From positions 310,001 to 374,000 of the forward strand of contig NZ_CP091509.1 in NCBI RefSeq assembly GCF_022870885.1: DNA of 64,000 nucleotides, given 5' to 3'. Below are positions 25,752-35,071 of the stretch, in pieces. Positions within the stretch are counted from its first letter, which is position 1. Each line of letters starts with the position of its first letter. The stretch is from Neisseria dumasiana (GTDB taxonomy: Bacteria > Pseudomonadota > Gammaproteobacteria > Burkholderiales > Neisseriaceae). A program made the position numbers and the translations under genes. Under the pieces are notes generated by a model that did no database searches, was not told the DNA's origin, and saw only the letters and a program-made list of their open reading frames with translations.

Positions 25752-28265
25752 ATGCAAAAAACAAAAATAGCTTTGGGCGTGTCGTTGATATTTGTTCCTT
25801 CGGTGTTGTCGGCGGAGCCTGTCCGAAAAGAAGAAGTGGTTTTAGATACGGTTGTGGTGAAAGGAGAGCGTTACACCGCCAAGTCGGAAGGGAATGTGTG
25901 GAATCAAAAAAGAATCGCCGACACACCTAAAGGCAACGGCACTATCAATGATTTGTTGCGCACCAGCCCGGGTGTGCAGTTTTCCAATACCGAAGGCACG
26001 GCCGACAGTGCAGGGGAAATTGCGCCGCCGAATATTTCGTTTCACGGCGAGAAATTTTACAACAACCGTTTTTCGATAGACGGCGTGAGCAACGACAGCA
26101 ATCTCAACCCAGCGCACAACGGCTCTGATACGCAGTTGGATGCGGATACGGTGAATTCGCACACGGTGGGTGCGCTGCCCGCAGGCCATCCGCAGGCGTT
26201 TTGGATCAGCCCTTCGCTGGTGGAAAACATTAAGGTGAAAGACAGCAATATTTCCGCACGCTACGGCCGCTTTACCGGCGGCGTGGTGGATGCCGATTTA
26301 ATCAAGGCAAACAGAGAAAAAGCATTCGGCAGCCTGTCGTACCGCACCACGCGCCACACTTGGACGCATCATTATATCGACCCGCTGTATGCCGACGAAT
26401 ACCGCGAGGCGCAGTCGCCCAATACGCAGCCGAAATTTACCAAGCATGAATCCACTTTCACGGTAAACCAACCTGTCGGCAAAGATTCGGCGGTGCTGTT
26501 TTCGTACAGCCGCCAGCGCTCTTCGATTCCTTTTTTCCATCAGCATCTGAAACAATCGACCAAGCAAAGGCGTTTGGCCGAAACCTTTTTGCTGCGGGGC
26601 GCGCACCGTATCGACGACGATAACAATCTGTCGGCAACGGTGATGTATTCGCCGCATTATGCCACTTATCATCCAGCCAACTATAAAGACGGCCGCTTTA
26701 CCAACAGCGGCGGCGGCTGGCGTTTCGACTTGGATTGGGAACGCTACGCCGGCTTCGGCAGAATGCAGACCAAATTGAGCTACCGCAGCACGGAAGAAAA
26801 AACCGCCTACGATCAAGACAATTTATACCGCTACAACGACGACACGCCGTCGATAAACTGGACAACCCATCCCGAAGTGGATGAAGCGGCCGTGGGCGGC
26901 ATCGGCACCAGCCGTTCGTTTGGCAAGCATATCAACCTGCAACAGCATTTCGAGTTTAACGAAGCGGACTGGCGCGGTTGGAAGCATCGCTTCAACGCAG
27001 GCTGGGAGGCGGAATATGCCGATAAAGGCTTCGAGCGCAAAAAGCCCACCATTATTTACGGCGGCCCGAGGATGACCGACCGTAAGGACTGCACTGAATG
27101 TATTCCGGGCGAACAGTTCTTCACCGGCTATGCCTACAACTATCCGGCCAACATCAAAGTAGGTACACATCATCTCGCGCTTTATCTTGAAGACGATATC
27201 GAAAAAGGCAATCTGCGTTTGAAGCCGGGCATCCGCTTGGATTACAACGGCTTTCTGAAAAATACCGACATCGCACCGCGGTTTGCATTCGATTACCGTC
27301 TGCCGTTGAAAGCGGCCAAACTGCATGTGTTCGGCGGAGCCAACCGTTATTACGGCAGCGAAATGCTGACCTACAAATTGCGCAGCGCCCATGTGTTCCA
27401 ACGCAATTTCGACCGCTTCGAGATAGATGATCCGTGGACATCGCGCGAATTGAAAGAGCCGCGTTACGACGGCAGCGATTTGAAAACGCCGTACAGCAAC
27501 GAATGGAATCTGGGCCTGCGCCAGTATATCGGCAACAGCGAATGGCAGTTGAAATGGGTGCGCCGCAACAGCCGCAACCAGTTTTTAACCAAAGAAAAAA
27601 CCGATGAAAGCGGCCAGACTTACCGCGTGCTGGCCAATACCGGCCGTTCCGACAACGACACCTTCAGCTTTTCCGCCGGCCTGAACCGCCCGTGGACGCT
27701 CGGCCCGACTCTGCTCAGTTGGCGGGCGGGTGCCGATTACAACAAACGCCGCTCCAACCAAATCGGCACGTTCCAACGCTACGACTGGAGCGAATGGGAC
27801 GTGAAAAAAGTATTGGTAGACGGCAAGCTGAAAGAGCCCGACGACCTGCCCGCAATGGATTTCAATCAGCCGTGGAACGCCTTTATCGAAACCGAATTAT
27901 CTGTGCCCAAGTGGTATTTCACCTGGACGCAACGCTGGCGTTATTCGCCCGGCACGGTGGAATACACGCAGGAAAACATCCGCTGCACCCCCGAACGCGC
28001 ACGGCTGTGCCAAGGCTATGTCGGCAACCTGAGCAAGTTCGACCAAATCAAATACAATTCCGCGCTGATGGCAGACTGGCATTTCTCGTGGGCAAAACCG
28101 CTGGCGAAAACGAAAAAGGTGGAAGTGAATTTGGACGTGTTGAACGTGTTTAACCGCAAAATCGTCGGCAAAAAAGTCTACACGCCGGAGTGGCAGGAGA
28201 AAAAGCGCGACGTGTCGTATAAAATCGGCCGCCAATTCTGGCTGGGGGCGAAATATTCTTGGTAA
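25752..28265 (+). CDS. TonB-dependent outer-membrane receptor, probably zinc-related
   Basis: 837 residues. Signal peptide (about 1-21, ending V-L-S-A), then a TonB box-like L-D-T-V-V-V-K-G-E-R and a plug domain (I-N-D-L-L-R-T-S-P-G-V-Q-F, F-S-I-D-G-V-S-N-D, Y-G-R-F-T-G-G-V-V-D). The barrel ends with aromatic Trp (A-K-Y-S-W). Two extracellular-type loops carry Cys pairs (K-D-C-T-E-C and R-C-T-P...R-L-C), which may be disulfides or metal sites. The perfect Zur box upstream points to zinc limitation, as for neisserial ZnuD and the calprotectin receptor CbpA/TdfH. I cannot say which it matches, or whether it is a new member, from the sequence alone. Confidence 0.85.
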   Translation: MQKTKIALGVSLIFVPSVLSAEPVRKEEVVLDTVVVKGERYTAKSEGNVWNQKRIADTPKGNGTINDLLRTSPGVQFSNTEGTADSAGEIAPPNISFHGEKFYNNRFSIDGVSNDSNLNPAHNGSDTQLDADTVNSHTVGALPAGHPQAFWISPSLVENIKVKDSNISARYGRFTGGVVDADLIKANREKAFGSLSYRTTRHTWTHHYIDPLYADEYREAQSPNTQPKFTKHESTFTVNQPVGKDSAVLFSYSRQRSSIPFFHQHLKQSTKQRRLAETFLLRGAHRIDDDNNLSATVMYSPHYATYHPANYKDGRFTNSGGGWRFDLDWERYAGFGRMQTKLSYRSTEEKTAYDQDNLYRYNDDTPSINWTTHPEVDEAAVGGIGTSRSFGKHINLQQHFEFNEADWRGWKHRFNAGWEAEYADKGFERKKPTIIYGGPRMTDRKDCTECIPGEQFFTGYAYNYPANIKVGTHHLALYLEDDIEKGNLRLKPGIRLDYNGFLKNTDIAPRFAFDYRLPLKAAKLHVFGGANRYYGSEMLTYKLRSAHVFQRNFDRFEIDDPWTSRELKEPRYDGSDLKTPYSNEWNLGLRQYIGNSEWQLKWVRRNSRNQFLTKEKTDESGQTYRVLANTGRSDNDTFSFSAGLNRPWTLGPTLLSWRAGADYNKRRSNQIGTFQRYDWSEWDVKKVLVDGKLKEPDDLPAMDFNQPWNAFIETELSVPKWYFTWTQRWRYSPGTVEYTQENIRCTPERARLCQGYVGNLSKFDQIKYNSALMADWHFSWAKPLAKTKKVEVNLDVLNVFNRKIVGKKVYTPEWQEKKRDVSYKIGRQFWLGAKYSW

Positions 28266-28436
28266 CGGATCGTAACCTGATTCCATAGGTAGTGATTGTG
28301 CCGCCCTTGCCGAACCCAACAGGCAGGGGCGGTATTCTGATTGGTGTTTCGTTTCAAAGGCGTTGTGTAATACCGAGGCCGTCTGAAAAACATTTCAGGT
28401 ACAATGCGGTTTTTCTTTACTTCATACTTAAAAATC

Positions 28437-29213
28437 ATGTTGAAAATCATCTCAGCCAACGTTAACGGCATCCGTTCCGCTTATAAAAAAGGCTTTCACG
28501 AATACATCGCCGCGTCGGGTGCCGACATTGTGTGCGTGCAGGAATTGAAAGCCCAAGAGCCGGATTTGTCGGACGATATGAAAAATCCGCACGGTATGCA
28601 CGGTGTATGGCATTGCGCCGAAAAACGCGGTTACAGCGGCGTGGCGGTGTACAGCAAGCAACGCCCCGACAATGTGCAAATCGGCATGGGCATTGAAGAA
28701 TTCGACAGCGAGGGCCGTTTCGTGCGTGCTGATTTCGGTAAATTGAGCGTGATTTCGCTGTATCTGCCCAGCGGCACCAGTGCGCCCGAACGGCAAGAAT
28801 TGAAATACCGTTTTTTAGACGCGTTTTACCCCATGCTGGCGGAAATGAAAGCAGAAGGCCGCGATATCGTGGTGTGCGGTGATTGGAACATCGCCCATCA
28901 AAACATCGACTTGAAAAACTGGAAGGGCAATCAGAAAAATTCGGGCTTCCTGCCGGAAGAGCGGGCTTGGATAGGCAAAGTGATTGCCGAATTGGGCTGG
29001 GTGGACATGTGGCGTAAGCTGTATCCCGAAGTGCCCGGCTACACTTGGTGGAGCAACCGCGGGCAGGCGTATGCGAACGATGTGGGGTGGCGTATCGACT
29101 ACCACATGGTAACGCCCGATCTGGCGGCTAAAGCTGTGGAAGCGCATGTGTATAAAGAAGAAAAATTTTCAGACCATGCGCCGCTGGTGGTGGCGTATGA
29201 TTATTCGATATAA
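28437..29213 (+). CDS. xth: Exodeoxyribonuclease III / AP endonuclease (NApe type)
   Basis: 258 residues of the ExoIII/APE1 fold. It starts MLKIISANVNGIRSAYKKGF; the conserved blocks are V-C-V-Q-E-L-K-A-Q (metal Glu), G-D-W-N-I-A-H (catalytic Asp/Asn), Y-T-W-W-S-N-R and, at the end, F-S-D-H-A-P-L-V-V (catalytic His). It cleaves 5' of abasic sites in base-excision repair. It strongly resembles meningococcal NApe. An upstream in-frame ATG eleven codons earlier lies within promoter sequence; the internal start aligns with the family. Confidence 0.93.
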   Translation: MLKIISANVNGIRSAYKKGFHEYIAASGADIVCVQELKAQEPDLSDDMKNPHGMHGVWHCAEKRGYSGVAVYSKQRPDNVQIGMGIEEFDSEGRFVRADFGKLSVISLYLPSGTSAPERQELKYRFLDAFYPMLAEMKAEGRDIVVCGDWNIAHQNIDLKNWKGNQKNSGFLPEERAWIGKVIAELGWVDMWRKLYPEVPGYTWWSNRGQAYANDVGWRIDYHMVTPDLAAKAVEAHVYKEEKFSDHAPLVVAYDYSI

Positions 29214-29224
29214 GCGTTGTAGAG

Positions 29225-29252
29225 AGGCCGTCTGAAACATTTCAGACGGCTT
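29225..29252. terminator. DUS-pair terminator after xth
   Basis: An inverted DUS pair with a short loop, followed by TTTT. Confidence 0.75.
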
Positions 29253-29376
29253 TTGTCTGATTACGGTTTCTTCCTAAAATAATTTCCGTTATATTCGGAT
29301 GCAGAAACCCTTTAAAACAGGCATGGAATAGGCGCCGCGCCTTGATACGCCGCCCGTCAAACAAGAGGAGAATAAG

Positions 29377-31008
29377 ATGTCTGCATTTCGTTTCCGTTTT
29401 TCCGCATTCGCTCTTGCCGCAATGCTGCTGGCCGCCTGCGGAGACCAGTCGAAGAACAGCAAACCGCAAACGCTCGAAGCGGCTGCCGAAAGCAGGGTGA
29501 CACGCAATAACGTAACCGAGCCGCAATCGCTCGACCCGCATCAGATTACCGGTGTGCCCGAAATCAATATCGTGCGCGACCTGCTGGAAGGCTTGGTAGA
29601 AACCGATGAAAAAGGTGCGGTTATTCCCGCAGCAGCCGAATCGTGGAACAGCAGCGACAACAAAGTATGGGTTTTCAAACTGCGCCCCGATGCCAAATGG
29701 AGCAACGGCGACCCCGTAACCGCCGAAGATTTCGTATATAGCTGGCAGCGCTTGGTTGACCCCAAAACCGCCTCGCAATACGCCTCTTACCTGCAAGCGG
29801 CCAAAGTGGCCAATATCGACGACATTCTGGCCGGTAAAAAATCTCCCGATACATTAGGCGTGAAAGCCCTTGATCCGCACACATTGGAAGTTACCCTTAC
29901 CGCTGCCGTGCCTTATTTTCCGCAAATGCTCTACCACGCCGCCACCAAGCCGGTGCACCGTGCCACCGTGGAAAAACACGGTATCAAATGGACTCAGCCC
30001 GAAAATTTTGTCGGTAACGGGCCGTATCTGATGAAAAAATGGGTGGTGAACGAACGTATCGAACTTGAGAAAAACCCCCAATACCGCGATGCAGCCAACG
30101 TTAAAATCAACCAAGTCGTTTTTCTGCCCATCGGCTCGCAAACCGATGACGTTGCCCGCTACGAAGCCGGCGAGGTTGATATTACCGACGCTCTGCCGCC
30201 CGAAATGTACAGCAAGCTGCAAGAAAAATACCCCGACGAACTCAAACGCAGCCCGTATCTGTGTACCTACTATTTTGAAATCAATAACCAAAAAGCCCCG
30301 TTTAACGACGTGCGCGTGCGTAAAGCATTATCTTTGGCTCTAGACCGCGACACCATCGCCGCCAAAGTGCTGGGGCGCGGCGAAGAACCGGCCTATAACC
30401 TGACCCGCGTGGGCACGGCGGGCTTCACTCCCTATCAGCCGGAATGGGTTAAGCTCGATTATGCCGGCAGAGTTGCCGAAGCCAAAAAACTGCTGGCCGA
30501 AGCCGGATACGGCGAAAGTAAACCGCTCACATTCAATTTCCTTTACAACACTTCCGAGCAGCATAAAAAAATCGCCGTGGCCGCCGCATCTATGTGGCAG
30601 GAAGCGTTGGGACATGTGAAAGTGAACCTCGAAAACCAAGAATGGAAAACCTATCTCGACAGCCGCCGCAGCGGCAACTATCAAATCGCCCGCGCATCAT
30701 GGTGCGGCGACTACAACGAGCCTTCCACATTCTTGAATACCCTGCAATCGGCCAACAGCAGCAACCGCGCTTTCTATAAAAACGCCGACTACGACGCGCT
30801 GCTTGCCCAAACCCTTAACGCCGAAGTCGATGCCCAAGCCCGCAGCAATCTCTATACGCAGGCCGAAGCACTGATCGATAAAGACACGGCGGTTATCCCC
30901 GTTTACGGCTATGTAAATTCGCGTTTGGTTAAAGCGCGCATCGGCGGCTATTCAAACGAAGACGTATTGAACGAACTGCCCAGCAAACGCCTGTTTGTTA
31001 AAAACTGA
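29377..31008 (+). CDS. Peptide ABC transporter substrate-binding lipoprotein (OppA-like)
   Basis: 543 residues. Lipobox L-L-A-A-C with Cys21 as lipidation site. SBP family 5 features: P-Q-S-L-D-P-H-Q-I, L-L-E-G-L-V-E-T, W-S-N-G-D-P-V-T-A-E-D-F-V-Y-S-W and N-G-P-Y. Members bind oligopeptides, including OppA and murein-peptide MppA. No permease or ATPase gene is adjacent, so it works with components encoded elsewhere or as a scavenging receptor. The ribosome-binding site is AGAGGAG. Confidence 0.92.
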   Translation: MSAFRFRFSAFALAAMLLAACGDQSKNSKPQTLEAAAESRVTRNNVTEPQSLDPHQITGVPEINIVRDLLEGLVETDEKGAVIPAAAESWNSSDNKVWVFKLRPDAKWSNGDPVTAEDFVYSWQRLVDPKTASQYASYLQAAKVANIDDILAGKKSPDTLGVKALDPHTLEVTLTAAVPYFPQMLYHAATKPVHRATVEKHGIKWTQPENFVGNGPYLMKKWVVNERIELEKNPQYRDAANVKINQVVFLPIGSQTDDVARYEAGEVDITDALPPEMYSKLQEKYPDELKRSPYLCTYYFEINNQKAPFNDVRVRKALSLALDRDTIAAKVLGRGEEPAYNLTRVGTAGFTPYQPEWVKLDYAGRVAEAKKLLAEAGYGESKPLTFNFLYNTSEQHKKIAVAAASMWQEALGHVKVNLENQEWKTYLDSRRSGNYQIARASWCGDYNEPSTFLNTLQSANSSNRAFYKNADYDALLAQTLNAEVDAQARSNLYTQAEALIDKDTAVIPVYGYVNSRLVKARIGGYSNEDVLNELPSKRLFVKN

Positions 31009-31025
31009 GCGGGTTGACATGCAAA

Positions 31026-31061
31026 AGGCCGTCTGAAAGCAAACCGGTTTTCAGACGGCCT
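31026..31061. terminator. DUS-pair terminator after oppA-like gene
   Basis: An inverted DUS pair with a 12-bp loop, 18 bp after the stop. Confidence 0.7.
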
Positions 31062-31118
31062 TCGGTGTTGTTGGGGGGTAAGATAAACCGAGACCCTCGT
31101 TAAGTCTGCCAGATGCGG

Positions 31119-31260
31119 TATAGTCAATCCACTTAAGTTTCATAACAAAACCGTCATACTCGGGCTTGACCCGAGTATCTTACAAACTTGCTGAAACTCA
31201 AGATACTCGGGTCAAGCCCGAGTATGACGGTCGTACTATTTTTTAAGTTGATGCACTATA
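31119..31260. repeat. Hybrid MITE copy 3
   Basis: TATAGTCAATCCACTTAAG on the left and TTAAGTTGATGCACTATA on the right, with inverted GTCATACTCGGGCTTGACCC arms around a 26-bp loop. The central segment is inverted relative to copy 2 (ACAAACTTGCTGAAACTCAAG here against CTTGAGTTTCGGCAAG there). Confidence 0.88.
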
Positions 31261-31396
31261 TCTTTGCATATCTTTCACATCCATGTACCGGCTCTTACCC
31301 ACTTTGCCCCTAAGATAAGGCAAATATAAAAAATATCCTGAATAAGCAATAAATTACGCTTGCCAAAACCCATACGCACACACCAAACACGCACCT

Positions 31397-31414
31397 GAGA
31401 CCTTTGCAAAACCG
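31397..31414. repeat. Solo IS5/IS1106-type terminal repeat
   Basis: GAGACCTTTGCAAAACC occurs once, just upstream of the acoR ribosome-binding site, without a second end nearby. It is probably a remnant of a MITE. Nothing else is recognised in 31261-31435. Confidence 0.55.
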
Positions 31415-31435
31415 ACACATAGGAGCGCAAGCCGT

Positions 31436-33361
31436 ATGCTGGCCAAACAAACCCGACATATCCGCGATGTGCTGGCACTTGTCTATGGCGACGGATTGTC
31501 CCGTTCACCAATCGATCCGAGTATCGCCGCCTCTTGGCAACGCTGCGTGCACCGGCACGGCCTTGACCCCGAACAACTGTGCGAAGCCATCATCCTGCCC
31601 CATCATGATTTAGTCGAACATCTCGATGCCATGGACAACCTGACGGCTGTTGCCCGCCACGGGATGCAGGTGTTGTGGCAGCAAATCCGCGACATGGGCT
31701 ATGTGGTTTTGCTGGCAGACGAACACGGCGTGGTGGTGGAAGCGTTCGGATTCGAGCGGCAAAAAACCGAGTTGTGCCGCGCAGGATTGCATTTGGGCGC
31801 ACTTTGGCGCGAACACACCAACGGCACCAGTGCGGTCGGCATGGTGCTGGCAACGGGCGATGCTTCGATAGTCCACCGTGCCGACCACTTCGATGCCACC
31901 CATATCGGCCTTACCTGCACCGCTGCGCCCGTGTTCGATTCGCATAACCGCCTGCGTGCCGTGCTTGATGTGTCTGCGCTCACCCCGCCTTCGGCCAAGC
32001 ACAGCCAATATTGGGTATTGCAGCTGGTGCGCCATTTCGCCGGTTTGGTGGAAACGGCGGCTCTGTTGCAGGCGCACCGCCGCCATTGGATTGTGCGGCT
32101 CGGCCATGCCGCCGAGTTTTTAAATGTTTCGCCCGAATTTCTGATTGCCGTGGATGACGACGGCAAAATCAGCGGTGCCAACCATGCCTTTCACGAATGG
32201 GCGGCAGCGCATTTGGATATTCCTGTCGGGCAGGTTATCGGCAGGCTGTTCGATTTACTCTCCGACACCGGCCTGACTGCCGTTTACTCCGCTTCAGGCG
32301 GCCACACCGCCCTGACGCTGGGCGGCAACCGCCTGTTTGCCGCAGCTTCCGCCCCCATCTGCCGACCCGTGCCCGCCTCTGCGCGCGAGCCGGAGCTGCC
32401 TGACGCACTTGCCGCCTTATACAGCCCGAAAAGCCGTTACCGCCGCAGTTTGCAGCGGGTGGCCGCTCTGGCCGACACGCCCGTGCCGATACTGATTAAC
32501 GGCGAAACCGGTTCGGGCAAAGAGTTTCTCGCCCGCGCCATCCACCTCTCAAGCAGCCGTGCCGACAAACCGTTTATCGCGGTCAACTGTGCGGCGATTC
32601 CTGAAAACCTGATTGAAAGCGAGCTTTACGGATATGCGCCGCACAGTTTTTCAGGTGCCGACCGCAAAGGCAAAATCGGCTTGATTCAGGCGGCCGACGG
32701 CGGCACGCTGTTTCTCGACGAAATCGGCGACATGCCGCTTTATCTGCAATCGCGGCTGCTGCGCGTATTGTCCGAGCGGGAAGTGGTGCCGGTGGGCAGC
32801 GTGCGCGCCGTTAAAGTGGATATCCGTGTGATTTCGGCCACCCATGCCGATGTGCAGGAACGGATTGCCTGCGGGAAATTCCGCGAAGACCTGTATTACC
32901 GCCTCAACAGCACCCATGTGCAGCTGCCGCCCTTGCGGGAACGCGATGATTTCGATTACATCATGCGCATGATTTTGGAGCGTGCCGCCGAAAAAACCGG
33001 CCGCCCGCCCAAAGCTTTGTCTGCCCGCACACTCGATACCCTCCGCGCCTACGATTGGCCCGGCAACCTGCGCCAACTGGCCGCTGTGCTTGAAGTGGCG
33101 TTGCTCACTTCACTTGGCACGCGCATCGAATATGATGATTTGCCGGACTACATCAAAACCGCCGCCCGCCCGTTTTTCCATGAACCGTCTGTTACCGCAG
33201 CGGAACAGCAACCGGCGGAAAAATCGGTTCTGAACCGCGCCGACAGTCTGCAAGCCGCATTGCTGAATCATCAGGGCAATGTTTCCGCTCTGGCCAAACA
33301 CCTCGGTGTCAGCCGCATGACGGTGTACCGTTATTTGAAAAAATACGGTTTGGATCGCTGA
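31436..33361 (+). CDS. acoR: Sigma-54-dependent activator of acetoin catabolism
   Basis: 641 residues. The N-terminal region (about 1-60) is followed by a GAF-like sensor (about 70-200: T-N-G-T-S-A-V-G, H-I-G-L-T-C-T-A-A-P-V-F-D), a PAS-like region (about 210-300), the AAA+ domain (Walker A G-E-T-G-S-G-K-E, D-E-I-G-D-M-P) and a C-terminal Fis helix-turn-helix (G-N-V-S-A-L-A-K-H-L-G-V-S-R-M-T-V-Y-R). The sigma-54 contact loop reads H-S-F-S-G-A instead of G-A-F-T-G-A; the central Phe is retained. It should activate the promoter at 35017 with RpoN. AGGAG lies ten bases before the ATG. metY intervenes on the other strand. Confidence 0.93.
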   Translation: MLAKQTRHIRDVLALVYGDGLSRSPIDPSIAASWQRCVHRHGLDPEQLCEAIILPHHDLVEHLDAMDNLTAVARHGMQVLWQQIRDMGYVVLLADEHGVVVEAFGFERQKTELCRAGLHLGALWREHTNGTSAVGMVLATGDASIVHRADHFDATHIGLTCTAAPVFDSHNRLRAVLDVSALTPPSAKHSQYWVLQLVRHFAGLVETAALLQAHRRHWIVRLGHAAEFLNVSPEFLIAVDDDGKISGANHAFHEWAAAHLDIPVGQVIGRLFDLLSDTGLTAVYSASGGHTALTLGGNRLFAAASAPICRPVPASAREPELPDALAALYSPKSRYRRSLQRVAALADTPVPILINGETGSGKEFLARAIHLSSSRADKPFIAVNCAAIPENLIESELYGYAPHSFSGADRKGKIGLIQAADGGTLFLDEIGDMPLYLQSRLLRVLSEREVVPVGSVRAVKVDIRVISATHADVQERIACGKFREDLYYRLNSTHVQLPPLRERDDFDYIMRMILERAAEKTGRPPKALSARTLDTLRAYDWPGNLRQLAAVLEVALLTSLGTRIEYDDLPDYIKTAARPFFHEPSVTAAEQQPAEKSVLNRADSLQAALLNHQGNVSALAKHLGVSRMTVYRYLKKYGLDR

Positions 33362-33388
33362 CGGCTGTTATCGCGTAAGATTTAATAC

Positions 33389-33433
33389 AGGCCGTCTGAA
33401 AGCGAGTTTACGAGCTTCGCTTTCAGACGGCCT
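33389..33433. terminator. Bidirectional DUS-pair terminator
   Basis: An inverted DUS pair between the convergent acoR and metY ends. Confidence 0.7.
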
Positions 33434-33456
33434 TTATTTATGTTTCGGCAGAAGGT

Positions 33457-34728
33457 TTATTCGGCAGCGGCCAAAGCCTGCTCCAAATCGGCCAGCAAGT
33501 CGTCGATATGTTCGATGCCGACAGACAAGCGCACCATGTCTTCGCTCACGCCCGCTTGTGCCAATTCTTCGGCGTTCAATTGGCGGTGGGTGGTGCTGGC
33601 GGGGTGGGTGGCCAATGATTTGGCGTCGCCGATGTTGACCAAGCGGGTGAACAGTTGCAGCGCGTCGATAAACTTGCCGCCGGCTTCGATGCCGCCTTTG
33701 ATGCCGAAGCTGAGCAGGCCGGAGGCTTTGCCGGCGAAGTCGCGCTCAATCAGGGCTTTGTAGGGGCTGTCGGCCAAGCCGGGGTAGTTTACCCAATTCA
33801 CCTGCGGGTGTTTTTGCAGAAATTCCGCCACTTTCAGCGCGTTGTCGCTGTGGCGTTCCATACGCAGGGCAAGGGTTTCGAGACCTTGCAGGATTAAAAA
33901 TACGTTCATCGGGCTGATGGCGGCGCCGGTGTTACGCAGCGGCACCACGCGCGCGCGGGCGATGAATGCGGCGGGGCCGAAGTGTTCGCTGTAATTGACG
34001 CCGTGGTAAGACACGTCGGGTGTGGTCAATACTTTGAAGCGGTCGCCTTTGGTCCAGTCGAATTTGCCGCCGTCGATAATCGCGCCGCCGATGCTGGTGC
34101 CGTGGCCGCCGATGTATTTGGTGAGGGATTCCACCACGATGTCGGCACCCAGCTCAATCGGGCGGCACAAGGCGGGCGAAGCGACGGTGTTGTCCACTAC
34201 CAAAGGCAAACCTTGCGCGTGTGCGGCTTCGGCGAAGGCGCGCAGGTCAACCACATTGATGGCGGGGTTGCCGATGCTTTCGCAGTAAACCAGTTTGGTG
34301 CGCGCGTCGGTGTTGGCGGCGATTTCTTCGGGCTTGGCCGGGTCGATAAAACGCACTTCGATGCCTTGTTTGGGCAGGGTGTGGGCAAACAGGTTGAAGG
34401 TGCCGCCGTAAAGGGTTTTGGTGGCGATGATGTTGTCGCCCGCTTCGGCGATGGTTTGGATGGCGTAGGTAATCGCCGCCATGCCGCTGGCCACGCACAA
34501 GGCGGCGATACCGCCTTCAATGGCGGCCAAACGCTCTTCCAAAACGGCGGTGGTGGGGTTCATGATGCGGGTGTAGATGTTGCCGGCCACGTTGAGGTTA
34601 AATAAATCTGCGCCGTGTTGTGTGTTGTCAAACGCATAGCTGGTGGTTTGGTAAATCGGCACGGCGGCGGCTTTGGTGGTGGGTTCGGGCTTGTAGCCGG
34701 CGTGAATGGCTTGGGTTTCGAGTTTCAT
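33457..34728 (-). CDS. metY: O-acetylhomoserine sulfhydrylase
   Basis: 423 residues, Cys/Met-metabolism PLP family. It makes homocysteine directly from O-acetylhomoserine and sulfide. It starts with T-Q-A-I-H-A-G-Y-K-P-E-P. The PLP Lys is in S-L-T-K-Y-I-G-G-H-G; Y-T-R-I-M-N-P-T-T and S-G-M-A-A-I are conserved. The length over 420 residues and the long insert after the PLP site separate MetY from the shorter MetB/MetC. It lies between acoR and acoX and is transcribed opposite to both, with no functional link to acetoin. Confidence 0.93.
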   Translation of the reverse strand: MKLETQAIHAGYKPEPTTKAAAVPIYQTTSYAFDNTQHGADLFNLNVAGNIYTRIMNPTTAVLEERLAAIEGGIAALCVASGMAAITYAIQTIAEAGDNIIATKTLYGGTFNLFAHTLPKQGIEVRFIDPAKPEEIAANTDARTKLVYCESIGNPAINVVDLRAFAEAAHAQGLPLVVDNTVASPALCRPIELGADIVVESLTKYIGGHGTSIGGAIIDGGKFDWTKGDRFKVLTTPDVSYHGVNYSEHFGPAAFIARARVVPLRNTGAAISPMNVFLILQGLETLALRMERHSDNALKVAEFLQKHPQVNWVNYPGLADSPYKALIERDFAGKASGLLSFGIKGGIEAGGKFIDALQLFTRLVNIGDAKSLATHPASTTHRQLNAEELAQAGVSEDMVRLSVGIEHIDDLLADLEQALAAAE

Positions 34729-34893
34729 ATTTGCTCCGTTGTGTTGTGCGAATGCTTAAACCCGCTATTGTACATGATGAAGAATGGCTAAGGCCGTCTG
34801 AAAGCGAGCTTGCGAGTTTTGCCAAATCGAACGCAGTGAGCTTCGCTGAAACGGGCTTGCGGGTTTCGCTGAAATATAGCGATAAGGGCGGAC

Positions 34894-34946
34894 GTCACAT
34901 CTGTCACATTTCGATTGTCACACAGGCTTGGTGTTACTGTCACATC
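34894..34946 (+). promoter_or_regulatory. GTCACA direct-repeat cluster, candidate AcoR enhancer
   Basis: GTCACA occurs four times, starting at 34894, 34903, 34916 and 34940, three of them as TGTCACA. They lie about 70-125 bp upstream of the sigma-54 promoter, the usual distance for an enhancer-binding protein. The assignment to AcoR is inference. The rest of the 34729-35071 gap contains DUS copies and no gene. Confidence 0.6.
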
Positions 34947-35016
34947 AGGCCGTCTGAAACGTTTTCAAAATCAATCTTTCTTTTAAAATCATTTGGTTAC
35001 TTTTTAATTTGCTTGT

Positions 35017-35033
35017 AGGCACGCGGTTTGCTG
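35017..35033 (+). promoter_or_regulatory. Sigma-54 (-24/-12) promoter of acoX
   Basis: AGGCACGCGGTTTGCTG matches TGGCACG-N4-TTGCW except for the first base, with GG and GC exactly ten bases apart. The expected start is near 35043, about 30 bp before the acoX ATG. Confidence 0.85.
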
Positions 35034-35071
35034 TGTTGGTAATAACAGCAAGTGCTGCAAGGAGAAACATT

